From an uncultured Clostridium sp. (GTDB lineage Bacteria > Bacillota > Clostridia > TANB77 > CAG-508): a DNA stretch of 62,921 nt. Shown here in pieces: positions 44,288 through 52,411 of the stretch (positions are counted from its first letter, which is position 1; every line of letters begins with the position of its first letter). The stretch is from positions 1 to 62,921 of the forward strand of contig USQZ01000004.1 in the NCBI GenBank assembly GCA_900556975.1, in the 5' to 3' direction. The notes under the pieces are model-generated. The model saw nothing but the letters and a program-made list of their open reading frames with translations. It ran no database searches and was not told the DNA's origin. The position numbers were made by a program, and so were the translations under genes.

Positions 44288-44319
44288 GAGATGCCAATGT
44301 GATTTGACATCTCCTTTTT
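44288..44319 (+). terminator. Terminator of the GH3-HAD pair
   Basis: GAGATG (44288-44293) / CATCTC (44308-44313), extended by CAA / TTG after one mismatch, followed by CTTTTT. Lies between the convergent HAD and ROK genes. Confidence 0.75.
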
Positions 44320-44336
44320 GAAATTACGGTATGGTA

Positions 44337-45155
44337 TTACATAACCAAAGATTTCATTGCGCCATAGCAGCCAGCGTAGTTGTTGAAACCTGATTTGACA
44401 ATTGTGATATCTTCAAGAAATTGCGGGTATGCATGTTTTTTAATAAAGCTTGTGGTTTGAGAGAATAGGTCATAAAATTCAAAACCTCCGCCTGATAGAT
44501 AGATTACGTCAGGATTGAAACTATGAATTAATGACACTAATACTATTCCAAGTTCCTGCGCTGCTTCTGTAATTATTGCATCGATTTGACTATTATCTGT
44601 GCTACGTAATTTCTTTAAGATTTTAGAGCCTGAGCAAAGTCTTCCAATTTTGGTAAGACTTCCGTTTTTGTCAAATGTGGTGTTACCGTAAATTTCACCA
44701 GCAAATCCATTTGCACCTGTGAAGAGTTTGCTATTGATAGCAATTCCTGCACCAATACCGGTTCCACTAGTTACACTTACTAGTACTTTGGATTCTGGAT
44801 ATTCGATGGTGCCTGCTAAGCATGATGCATTGGAGTCGTTGATGAGATTAATTTTTGGACACATTAAGTGCGTGAAGTCTTTTGTACAAAGGTTTTTCAG
44901 ACAGTTTAATGTGGTTTGACAAATGGATTGACCGTCGGTGGTACAACCAGAAAATGCAATTCCCAATCCATTAAAGGAGGTCCCTGCTGTGAGATAGAAT
45001 TCAGTAATTTGATTTACTAAATATTCTTTACTGCAGAAGTCTCCTGATGGAATTGTGTTTGTTTTGATTTGGTTGTTTACGATGGCGACCATTTTGATGT
45101 TGGTACATCCTACATCTATGCCACAGAGATTGTTCAGTTGCCGAATCCCTTTCAT
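44337..45155 (-). CDS. ROK-family sugar kinase/regulator-like protein without the zinc motif
   Basis: 272 aa. ATP-binding opening GIDVGCTNIKMVAI, catalytic INDSNASCLAG (ND.NA), SVTSGTGIGAGIAI and GANGFAGEIYGN. The usual ROK continuation GEIGH...CxCGxxGCxE is missing: the His is replaced and no CxCG cluster follows, so zinc binding is lost. Catalytic Asp is present, so kinase activity is still possible. No N-terminal HTH, so a kinase rather than an NagC-type repressor. RBS AAAAGGAGGTAAACCAT closely resembles that of GT2. Confidence 0.78.
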   Translation of the reverse strand: MKGIRQLNNLCGIDVGCTNIKMVAIVNNQIKTNTIPSGDFCSKEYLVNQITEFYLTAGTSFNGLGIAFSGCTTDGQSICQTTLNCLKNLCTKDFTHLMCPKINLINDSNASCLAGTIEYPESKVLVSVTSGTGIGAGIAINSKLFTGANGFAGEIYGNTTFDKNGSLTKIGRLCSGSKILKKLRSTDNSQIDAIITEAAQELGIVLVSLIHSFNPDVIYLSGGGFEFYDLFSQTTSFIKKHAYPQFLEDITIVKSGFNNYAGCYGAMKSLVM

Positions 45156-45190
45156 ATGGTTTACCTCCTTTTACTAAGAGTGTAATAATT

Positions 45191-45219
45191 ATTATATCAC
45201 GTTTTTGAATTGGTTGCAA
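45191..45219 (-). promoter_or_regulatory. Promoter of the ROK gene
   Basis: On the minus strand TTGCAA (45219-45214), 17-bp spacer, TATAAT (45196-45191), 35 bp upstream of the start. Confidence 0.8.
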
Positions 45220-45314
45220 TTAGAGAGTTTTATGTAATAGTGTGTGATTATATTGATTAAAAATAAATTTCTAAAAAATATGATGTAAACTTGTTTTTTT
45301 CATCTGCAATCTTA

Positions 45315-45343
45315 TTTACAAAAAAAGAAGAAAAATATATAAT
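45315..45343 (+). promoter_or_regulatory. Promoter of the PstS-like operon
   Basis: TTTACA (45315-45320), 17-bp A-rich spacer, TATAAT (45338-45343), 33 bp upstream of the start at 45377. Confidence 0.75.
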
Positions 45344-45376
45344 AATGCTAGTTAATAAAATGAAATGAGGATGGAT

Positions 45377-46330
45377 ATGAAAAAATTTTTTAATGTCATG
45401 TTACCTATTTTTATAATGGTTATTGTTGCTTGTATTTGTATAGGTATATATTTTGTTTTTACAACTGGTTCGTTTAAAAAAGTTGAGAATAATACTACTA
45501 ATGTTGATAATACTACAGAAAGCGTTGTGTTGACTCAAGAGGAGTTGCCTAGAATTGGTTGCTCAGGAATCACTAAACAGTTATCTACTGCTGTTATAAA
45601 AGATTTTACTCAAGAGGAGAATTTAGCAGATAATGTACTTGATGTTGAATCAACAGAAGAAGGGTTTAATCAATTATTAAAAGATGAGGTAGATGTTTTG
45701 ATTTCAACATATCCTACAACAGATATTTTAACTTTGGCAAAAGCTAGTGGAATTGATTTAGAGATAACACCGATTGCTAAAGATGGTTTTGTATTTTTTA
45801 CTAATGTGGGTAATACGGTTGATTCTTTGAAAGTGTCTGATATTCAAAAAATTTATACAGGACAGATAAAGAATTGGTCACAAATTGGTGGAGATAATAT
45901 TGATATTAAAGCTTTTCAAAGTCCTGAAAATTCTTCTGTTCAAAATGAAATGATTAGCTCTGTAATGAAAAATTTGGAGATGGTTGGAGCGCCAAAAGAT
46001 ATTTTTTATGCCAAGGGATATGGCGAGATATCAGATTTGATTGCAACATATGATAATACAGAAGGAGCGCTAGGGTATTCTTATTATTATGCAACTAAAA
46101 TATTATATGATACTGATGCAAAAGTTAATAATACAATTAAAATTTTAAAATTAAATGGTGTAATGCCTAGCTATGATACTATAAAGAAAAATGATTATCC
46201 TATAATTTCAAATTATTATTTAATTAGAAATAAAAATAATCAATCAGAAAGTTTAAATATATTTACAGAAGCAGTTTTATCTGAAAGAGGAAAAAATGTA
46301 ATAAAGGAGGCTGGATACGTTGAGAATTAG
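45377..46330 (+). CDS. PstS-like periplasmic-binding-fold protein, membrane anchored
   Basis: 317 aa from the ATG at 45377 behind GAGG; in-frame ATGs at 45365 and 45371 precede or overlap it. N-terminal hydrophobic segment (about 4-27) with an IVAC that could be a lipobox, but hydrophobic residues continue beyond the Cys, so a TM anchor is as likely. Then an Asn/Thr linker and a PBP-like domain: PRIGCSGITKQLSTAVI, DVLISTYPTTD, the LKVSDIQKIYTGQIKNWSQIGG phosphate-binding-protein signature and GALGYSYYY. No pst transporter genes are nearby, so it may sense rather than transport. Overlaps the next gene. Confidence 0.75.
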   Translation: MKKFFNVMLPIFIMVIVACICIGIYFVFTTGSFKKVENNTTNVDNTTESVVLTQEELPRIGCSGITKQLSTAVIKDFTQEENLADNVLDVESTEEGFNQLLKDEVDVLISTYPTTDILTLAKASGIDLEITPIAKDGFVFFTNVGNTVDSLKVSDIQKIYTGQIKNWSQIGGDNIDIKAFQSPENSSVQNEMISSVMKNLEMVGAPKDIFYAKGYGEISDLIATYDNTEGALGYSYYYATKILYDTDAKVNNTIKILKLNGVMPSYDTIKKNDYPIISNYYLIRNKNNQSESLNIFTEAVLSERGKNVIKEAGYVEN

Positions 46331-47828
46331 TAAAAATACAAAAATATTTTTAATAATTTTTTCTGCCTTGTTATTGCTTATTACAATTGGTGCAATATTA
46401 TATAAAAAATTTAATACTGGGAGCAATTCTTCTCAGATTATTATAGAAAGTGCTCAGAAAATCCCTGATTTGAATTCATCAGATGTGACTGCTCAGAATT
46501 CTAATTCAAAGAAATTAACGTTAAGTGATAACTATTCTAACAATGGTTTGACTTATAGAACTGTTAGAGATGAAGGAAAAGATATAGATGTTGAATATAT
46601 CCAAATAAGTGGGCTTAAGGATGATTCAGTTCAAGAAAGCATAAATAGTCAGATTAGAGAAAGAATAAATAAAATTTTAGATAGTAATAATTTTAAAAAG
46701 AATTCTGATGGAACAGCATATGTAAAAACTAGTGTTGAGGCTAATTTTTCAGATGTATTGTCTGTGAAAATTTTTGTTCAATTCAGAGAAAATTTTTATA
46801 AATCATATGGATTAAATTTTAGATTGAGCAATGGTGAAAAAATAAAATTAGATAATTTATTTACATATGATGCTCCAAAGAAAAATATTATATCTACTTC
46901 TGCATATAGAGCATTTGCATTAAATTATTATACTAATGAAGGAATTTCAAATGATTTTTATACAAATATCGAAGATGATGTAATTAGATTTATGGAAATG
47001 TATAACGATGGAGAAATTACAGAGTATTCTTTTACGCCATTAACTATTGATTTATATAAAGATGGAAGTACTGTAAGTATTGATATGACTAAGTATTATC
47101 AATATATAGCTATATATACTGATTTTGTTTCAAATGGTAATTTGTATAAATCTAATGAAGACGTTGCAACTAAATTACCTGTTTTTATAAAAAGGCCACA
47201 GTCTTTGATTGATTTATATGATAAGGTAAGTGATACTTGCACAGTTGATGTTATAATATATGGAGATGATGATTTTTCTTCAAAAGAGAAAACTGTTATC
47301 GAAAATTATAGAAAAGATTTGGAGCGCAGAATTTCTGCATATAAAACACAAAAGGGGATTTATTATGCTAATTATGTTAAAGTATCAAGAGCTAAAGAAA
47401 ATGATGAAAATATTTTAGTATTTAGTGAAGAAGAATCTATAGCTAAGTCTGATGAAATTAAATTCCAAGATGAGATATATTCTAAAATTATTATGGCTGA
47501 AAGAGATATAAATAATTTGAATTACAGCAAGAGCAAAATAAATATTTTAGATAAAAGTTTAATTGAAAAGAATTCTAATGAGAAAAAATATAGTTTAAAA
47601 ACGGAAAAAGAAATAGAAGAAGTAGTAGAAGAAAATACGGAAGATGCTACAGATAATCAGGAAAATCCTGAAAATACAGAGAATAGTAATAATACGACTA
47701 ATAATACTGAAAATGTAGTTCAACCTTCACCATCTACATCACCAACTAATGAAGCACCAGTTCAAACTACTGAACCCAGCCCATCTCCAAGTGTGTCAGG
47801 TGAAGTATCTACAAAAGTTTATGTCTAA
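46320..47828 (+). CDS. RsiV/DUF3298-like anchored extracytoplasmic protein
   Basis: 502 aa, TTG start behind AAAGGAGG inside the previous gene. N-terminal TM (about 8-28), a linker, and a domain with VEYIQISGLKDDSVQESINSQIRERI...ANFSDVLSVKIFVQFRENF...GLNFRLSNGEKIKLDNLF, which resembles the DUF4163/DUF3298 module of RsiV and PdaC. The C-terminal ~80 residues are acidic then Pro/Ser/Thr-rich (PSPSTSPTNEAP, EPSPSPSVSG), like the PBP tail at 8417. Co-transcribed with the PstS-like gene. Ligand or partner unknown. Confidence 0.6.
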   Translation: MRISKNTKIFLIIFSALLLLITIGAILYKKFNTGSNSSQIIIESAQKIPDLNSSDVTAQNSNSKKLTLSDNYSNNGLTYRTVRDEGKDIDVEYIQISGLKDDSVQESINSQIRERINKILDSNNFKKNSDGTAYVKTSVEANFSDVLSVKIFVQFRENFYKSYGLNFRLSNGEKIKLDNLFTYDAPKKNIISTSAYRAFALNYYTNEGISNDFYTNIEDDVIRFMEMYNDGEITEYSFTPLTIDLYKDGSTVSIDMTKYYQYIAIYTDFVSNGNLYKSNEDVATKLPVFIKRPQSLIDLYDKVSDTCTVDVIIYGDDDFSSKEKTVIENYRKDLERRISAYKTQKGIYYANYVKVSRAKENDENILVFSEEESIAKSDEIKFQDEIYSKIIMAERDINNLNYSKSKINILDKSLIEKNSNEKKYSLKTEKEIEEVVEENTEDATDNQENPENTENSNNTTNNTENVVQPSPSTSPTNEAPVQTTEPSPSPSVSGEVSTKVYV

Positions 47829-47842
47829 GAGGAGTGTTAGTA

Positions 47843-48688
47843 ATGTTTTTGTTTAAGATCAAGACCTATGCTTTTATTGGTCCTTCTGGTACAGGTAAGA
47901 GTTATAGAGCACAATACGTTGCAAGTGGTAAAGGAATAAAATATATAATAGATGATGGGTTGCTTATAAAGGATAGTCAGGTAATTGCCGGTATTTCTGC
48001 AAAAAAAGCTCCTACAAAAATTGAAACTGTAAAGAATGCATTATTTTTAGCTGAAGACAGAAAAATTGAGGTTCAAAAAGCAATAAAGAAATATAGACCA
48101 GATTCAATTTTAATTCTTGGAACATCAGATGGAATGGTTGATAAGATTGCTGAGAATTTAGGATTACCACCAATTGCAGAAAGAATATATATTAATGAAG
48201 TTGCAACTCAAGAAGAGATGGATACTGCAAGAAGAATACGTGTTACACAGGGAAAGCATGTTATTCCAGTTCCTACTTTTGAAATAAAAAAAGATTTTTC
48301 AGGTTATTTGCTAGACCCACTTCAAATATTTAAATCAAAAGGAAAAAATGCTGAACCATACATTGCTGAAAAATCAATAATTAGACCAACATTTAGTTAT
48401 CTTGGAAAATTTACTATTTCAGATAGCGTTTTTAAAGATATAATTGTTACTGTTGCAAAAAAGATAGAAGGTATATATAAGGTATTGAAAATTAGAGTTG
48501 ATAAAACTCAAAATGATACTGCTGGTGTGCAATTGTATGTTGAAGTTTCAATTGAGTATGGCTCAAATATGGTAGAAGTTCTAAGAGTTTTGAAAAAAGA
48601 AACTAGAAGAGAAATAGAAAATTTGACGGCTATGTATATTTCAAATGTAGAAATTGTTGCAAAGCAAATTCATTTTCCAGAAGAATAA
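47843..48688 (+). CDS. P-loop NTPase domain fused to an Asp23/Gls24 domain
   Basis: 281 aa from the ATG at 47843 behind GAGGAG. The N terminus has a perfect Walker A, FIGPSGTGKSYRA, at residues about 11-20, then KYIIDDGLLI, ILILGTSDGMVDKIAENLGLP and EEMDTARRIRVTQGKHVIPVP. After a linker, PTFSYLGKFTISDSVFKDIIVTVAKKIEGIYKVLKIRVDK...VEVSIEYGSNMVEVLRVLKKETRREIENLTAM is an Asp23-type domain. Asp23 proteins act at the cell envelope under stress. The fusion links that module to nucleotide binding. cmk follows by 22 bp. Confidence 0.72.
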   Translation: MFLFKIKTYAFIGPSGTGKSYRAQYVASGKGIKYIIDDGLLIKDSQVIAGISAKKAPTKIETVKNALFLAEDRKIEVQKAIKKYRPDSILILGTSDGMVDKIAENLGLPPIAERIYINEVATQEEMDTARRIRVTQGKHVIPVPTFEIKKDFSGYLLDPLQIFKSKGKNAEPYIAEKSIIRPTFSYLGKFTISDSVFKDIIVTVAKKIEGIYKVLKIRVDKTQNDTAGVQLYVEVSIEYGSNMVEVLRVLKKETRREIENLTAMYISNVEIVAKQIHFPEE

Positions 48689-48710
48689 GAAAAAAGGAGT
48701 GTAGAAGTAA

Positions 48711-49382
48711 ATGATAGTAGCAATAGATGGACCTGCGGGAAGCGGAAAAGGAACAGTAACTAAAGAGATTGCAAAAAGAATGGGATTAATTAATTTAGAT
48801 ACAGGGGCAACATATAGATGTGTTGCACTTGCTAGTTTAAAACATGGAATTAAATTAGAGGAAGAAGATAAAATTGTATCTTTGATTGATGATTTAGATA
48901 TAGAATTTAAGTATGATAAAGATGATTTTATTAGAGTTTATTTAAATGGGGAAGAAGTTACAAGTGAAATCAGATCTTTTGAAGTAAATCAGATTGTTTC
49001 ACCAATTTCCTCAATTGTTCGTGTTAGATTAAAAATGGTTGATTTGCAAAGAAAAATGGCAGAAGGAAAAGATGTAATTATGGAAGGAAGAGATATAGGC
49101 ACTTATGTTTTTCCAAATGCTGATGTTAAAATTTATTTAGATGCTGATGTTGAAGAAAGAGCAAAAAGAAGATTTAAAGAAAACAAGGAAAAGGGATTAG
49201 ATGTAACTTTTGAGGAAGTTTTGGAGAATATTAAGAAAAGAGATGAAAATGATAAGCATAAAGAAATAGGTTCTTTAAAAATTGCAGAGGATGCTGTTAT
49301 TGTTGATTCAACCAAACTATCTATAGATGAAATGGCTGATGCAGTTGAGAAAATTATTTTGGAAAAGACAGGAGAAAAATAA
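48711..49382 (+). CDS. cmk: Cytidylate kinase
   Basis: Phosphorylates CMP/dCMP. 223 aa. IAIDGPAGSGKGTVTKEIAKRMG (P-loop), LDTGATYRCVALASL, MEGRDIGTYVFPNADVKIYLDADVEERAKRR and VDSTKLSIDEMADAV are all family signatures. RBS AAAAGGAG. plsC starts 3 bp after its stop, a common cmk-plsC pairing. Confidence 0.96.
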   Translation: MIVAIDGPAGSGKGTVTKEIAKRMGLINLDTGATYRCVALASLKHGIKLEEEDKIVSLIDDLDIEFKYDKDDFIRVYLNGEEVTSEIRSFEVNQIVSPISSIVRVRLKMVDLQRKMAEGKDVIMEGRDIGTYVFPNADVKIYLDADVEERAKRRFKENKEKGLDVTFEEVLENIKKRDENDKHKEIGSLKIAEDAVIVDSTKLSIDEMADAVEKIILEKTGEK

Positions 49383-49385
49383 AGA

Positions 49386-50003
49386 ATGGAAGTATTGAGA
49401 AAAATTTGTAGAGCAATAGTTAAGCCTCTTTGTCATTTGGCTGCTCTAATTATTTATAGAGTTAGAATTGAAGGGATAGAAAATGTTCCTAAAAATAGTG
49501 CGTGTATAGTGTGTGGAAATCACGTTCATGCATTAGATGCACCTGCTTTGTTAGCAGTAACTAATAGAAAAATAAGATTTATGGCAAAAGAAGAACTATG
49601 GAAAAGTGTTGGATTTAGATTTATGGCTTTTGTATTTTATGTATTTCCAGTTAAAAGAGGAAAAAACGATACGGATGCAATAAAAACATCAATAAAAATT
49701 TTAAAATCAAATGAAATTTTAGGAATTTATCCAGAAGGAACACGTCATGGAATGGATAAAGGAATAAAGCCTAAAAATGGTGCGGTTACATTAGCTTTAA
49801 GAAACAATGTTCCAATAATTCCATTTGCTGTAATTGGTGATTTCAAGCCTTTTACAAAGGTTATATATAAATTTGGAAAACCAATGGATCTTTCAGAATA
49901 TAAGGATAAGGCAAAAGATAAAGAAACTTTAGATATGTTAACAAATAAAGTAATGCAGGAAGTTTTGAAATTACGTAATGGGAAAGAAGAAACTACTGTA
50001 TAA
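49386..50003 (+). CDS. plsC: 1-acyl-sn-glycerol-3-phosphate acyltransferase
   Basis: 205 aa membrane-associated acyltransferase making phosphatidic acid. CGNHVHALDAPALL carries the HX4D catalytic motif, FPVKRGKNDTDAI the second block and IYPEGTRH the third (PEGTR). N-terminal amphipathic/hydrophobic helix. With plsY and gpsA downstream, the window holds most of phospholipid head synthesis. Confidence 0.93.
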   Translation: MEVLRKICRAIVKPLCHLAALIIYRVRIEGIENVPKNSACIVCGNHVHALDAPALLAVTNRKIRFMAKEELWKSVGFRFMAFVFYVFPVKRGKNDTDAIKTSIKILKSNEILGIYPEGTRHGMDKGIKPKNGAVTLALRNNVPIIPFAVIGDFKPFTKVIYKFGKPMDLSEYKDKAKDKETLDMLTNKVMQEVLKLRNGKEETTV

Positions 50004-50020
50004 TTATTACAAGGAAAGCC

Positions 50021-50049
50021 TTGACATTATAAAAATACTGATGTATAAT
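50021..50049 (+). promoter_or_regulatory. Sigma-A promoter of rpmF
   Basis: Perfect TTGACA (50021-50026) and TATAAT (50044-50049) with a 17-bp spacer, a strong promoter as expected for a ribosomal protein gene. Confidence 0.9.
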
Positions 50050-50123
50050 CTTTTAGTAACTTGAAAAAGAGAAAAAATTAATTTTCATATAAAATACTAG
50101 TAAGAGCAAGGAGGGAATTTAAG

Positions 50124-50312
50124 ATGGCACAACCAAAAAGAAGATGGTCTAAAGCAAGAACTGGATTAAAAAGATCAACTTGGAAAATAGAAGAAAAGAA
50201 TTTAGCTACATGTCCACATTGTCATGAACCAGTTATGCAACATAGAGTTTGCTCAAATTGTGGATACTACAATGGTAAAGAAGTAGTAGCAGTTAAAGAA
50301 GATAACAAATAA
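50124..50312 (+). CDS. rpmF: 50S ribosomal protein L32
   Basis: 62 aa. MAQPKRRWSKARTGLKRSTW (canonical AVPKRR.SK.R...RR), then the zinc-type four-Cys ribbon CPHCHEPVMQHRVCSNCGYYNGKEVV. RBS AAGGAGG. Own promoter and terminator. yceD, often just upstream, is absent. It belongs to the Cys-containing (C+) L32 type. Confidence 0.96.
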   Translation: MAQPKRRWSKARTGLKRSTWKIEEKNLATCPHCHEPVMQHRVCSNCGYYNGKEVVAVKEDNK

Positions 50313-50317
50313 GAAGA

Positions 50318-50345
50318 AACACATTTTTATAATGTGTTTTTTTTT
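50318..50345 (+). terminator. Terminator of rpmF
   Basis: AACACATT (50318-50325) / AATGTGTT (50331-50338), loop TTTAT, T run to 50345. Confidence 0.9.
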
Positions 50346-50357
50346 ATGCCTTTTTTG

Positions 50358-50386
50358 TTGAAATTTTAATGCTTTTGTTATAAAAT
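50358..50386 (+). promoter_or_regulatory. Promoter of der-plsY-gpsA
   Basis: TTGAAA (50358-50363), 17-bp spacer, TAAAAT (50381-50386), 31 bp before the der start. Confidence 0.7.
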
Positions 50387-50417
50387 ATTTATACTTATGA
50401 AATAAAGAGGTGAAAAA

Positions 50418-51749
50418 ATGTCAAAACCAGTAGTGGCTATTGTTGGAAGACCTAATGTAGGAAAATCTACATTTTTTAATTATATAGTTGGACAAAGAAT
50501 TTCTATTGTTGAGGATACTCCTGGAGTTACTCGTGATAGGGTTTATGCTGAATCAAGTTGGAGAGGTAGAGATTTTACAGTTATTGATACAGCAGGGATT
50601 GAAGAATTAACAGGTGATACAATAGTTAATCAAATGCGTGAGCAAGTAGATATAGCAATTTCTGTTGCTGATGTTATTATATTTTTAACAGATATAAAAC
50701 AAGGGGTAACTGCTGCAGATGAAGAAATTGCAGTAATGCTAAAAAGATGCAAGAAACCTATAGTACTTGTTTGTAATAAAGCAGACAATTTTGGACAAGA
50801 TCCAATGGAATTATATGAATTTTATAATTTAGGGATTGGAACTCCAATTGCTATTTCAGCTGCAAATGCAAAAGGAATTGGAGATGTTTTAGATGAGATA
50901 TATGAAAAATTTCCAGATGCAGATAAAGATGATAATGATTCAGAAGTTATAAAAGTAGCTATAATTGGAAAACCTAATGCAGGAAAATCATCATTGGTAA
51001 ATAGAATTTTAGGCGAAAACAGAGTTATAGTTAGTGATGTTGCAGGTACAACTCGTGATGCAATAGATTCTGCATATGAAAATGAATTTGGAAAATATAT
51101 TTTTATAGATACAGCAGGTATTAGAAGAAAATGCAAAGTTAAAGAAAATATTGAAAAATACAGTATTATGAGATCTAATTTAGCAATTGAAAGAGCTGAT
51201 GTATGTATAATGTTAATTGATGCAACTGAAGGTGTTAGTGAGCAAGATTCAAAAATTATTGGTGAAGCGCATGAAGCTGGAAAAGGAATTATAATTGCTG
51301 TTAATAAATGGGATGAAGTTGAAAAGGATAATAACACAACAGAAAAATTTAAAAAAGAAATTTATAATGAATTACCTTTTGCAGGGTATGCTCCAATAAT
51401 TTTCATTTCAGCTAAAACAGGACAAAGAGTTAACAAACTTTTTGAAATGATTAATAATGTTGCAAATCAAAATGCGTTAAGAATTTCAACAGCTGTTTTA
51501 AATCAAGTTATAAATGAAGCAATAGCTGTTGTTCAACCGCCATCTGATAAAGGAAAAAGGCTTAAGATTTTTTATGGAACACAAGCTTCAACTAAGCCAC
51601 CAACATTTGTTATATTTGTAAATAAAAAAGAATTATTCCATTTTTCTTATGAAAGATATTTGGTTAATTGTATTAGAAATAATTTTGGATTGGAAGGAAC
51701 TCCGGTTAGAATTATAGTTAGAGAGAAAGATGATAAATTTGAAAAATAA
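50418..51749 (+). CDS. der: Ribosome assembly GTPase Der (EngA)
   Basis: 443 aa with two tandem G domains: GRPNVGKST with DTPGVTRDR, DTAG and NKAD in the first; GKPNAGKSS with DVAGTTRDA, DTAGIRRK and NKWD in the second. A C-terminal KH-like domain has KIFYGTQASTKPPTFVIFVNK. Assists 50S assembly. Starts an operon with plsY and gpsA. Confidence 0.97.
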   Translation: MSKPVVAIVGRPNVGKSTFFNYIVGQRISIVEDTPGVTRDRVYAESSWRGRDFTVIDTAGIEELTGDTIVNQMREQVDIAISVADVIIFLTDIKQGVTAADEEIAVMLKRCKKPIVLVCNKADNFGQDPMELYEFYNLGIGTPIAISAANAKGIGDVLDEIYEKFPDADKDDNDSEVIKVAIIGKPNAGKSSLVNRILGENRVIVSDVAGTTRDAIDSAYENEFGKYIFIDTAGIRRKCKVKENIEKYSIMRSNLAIERADVCIMLIDATEGVSEQDSKIIGEAHEAGKGIIIAVNKWDEVEKDNNTTEKFKKEIYNELPFAGYAPIIFISAKTGQRVNKLFEMINNVANQNALRISTAVLNQVINEAIAVVQPPSDKGKRLKIFYGTQASTKPPTFVIFVNKKELFHFSYERYLVNCIRNNFGLEGTPVRIIVREKDDKFEK

Positions 51750-51777
51750 AAATTTCAAAAGATAAGGGGGAAATAAT

Positions 51778-52395
51778 ATGGTTGCGATATACATATTAGT
51801 TGCATTAGTAGCATATCTTATTGGAAGTATAAGCTTTTCAGTAATTTTTACAAAAAAATTGGCTGGATTTGATGTAAGAGAAAAAGGAAGTAAAAATGCA
51901 GGAAGTACAAATGTACTTAGAACAGCTGGAAAAAAGGTAGCAATTTTAACACTTGTATGTGATGTGTTAAAAGGTGTTATAGCTGTGTTGTTTGCAAAAT
52001 TTATAGGAAAAGTAGATAATTTTGAACACACAGAATATTTAGTACAATTAGCTGGACTTATGGTTGCACTTGGACATACTTTTCCTATATTTTTTGGATT
52101 TAAAGGCGGAAAAGGTGTTGCTACAAGTTTAGGTGTTATAATGATAATTAACTGGCAAATTGGATTGATTTGTTTGGTATTTGCGTTAATTTTAATGATT
52201 TTAACAAGAATAGTTTCACTTGGCTCTGTTGCAGCTGCAATTTTATTTCCAGTGTTAACATTATTTATAACAGAAAATTATTCTGTGCCAGGTGATTATA
52301 GAATTTTTGGAATTTTACTTGGTGTGTTTGTTTGTTTTAATCATAGAGCAAATATTAAGAGATTACTAAAAGGCGAGGAAAAAAGAATATTTTAA
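51778..52395 (+). CDS. plsY: Glycerol-3-phosphate acyltransferase PlsY
   Basis: 205 aa polytopic membrane enzyme using acyl-phosphate. AYLIGSISFSVIFTK, GSKNAGSTNVLRTAGKK, LGHTFPIFFGFKGGKGVATSLGV and CFNHRANIKRL match the conserved loops. RBS AAGGGGG. Makes lysophosphatidate from the product of GpsA, whose gene follows by 16 bp. Confidence 0.96.
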   Translation: MVAIYILVALVAYLIGSISFSVIFTKKLAGFDVREKGSKNAGSTNVLRTAGKKVAILTLVCDVLKGVIAVLFAKFIGKVDNFEHTEYLVQLAGLMVALGHTFPIFFGFKGGKGVATSLGVIMIINWQIGLICLVFALILMILTRIVSLGSVAAAILFPVLTLFITENYSVPGDYRIFGILLGVFVCFNHRANIKRLLKGEEKRIF

Positions 52396-52411
52396 TTGCA
52401 AAGGAGAATGT

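Noticed and set aside
45377..46330. Calling the PstS-like protein a true phosphate transporter component
   Set aside because: No pstC, pstA or pstB nearby and an anchored rather than clearly lipoprotein N terminus; left as PstS-like.
50822..51337. 171-aa minus-strand ORF inside der
   Set aside because: Antisense of a conserved GTPase domain with Ser/Ile/Phe-rich composition and no RBS.
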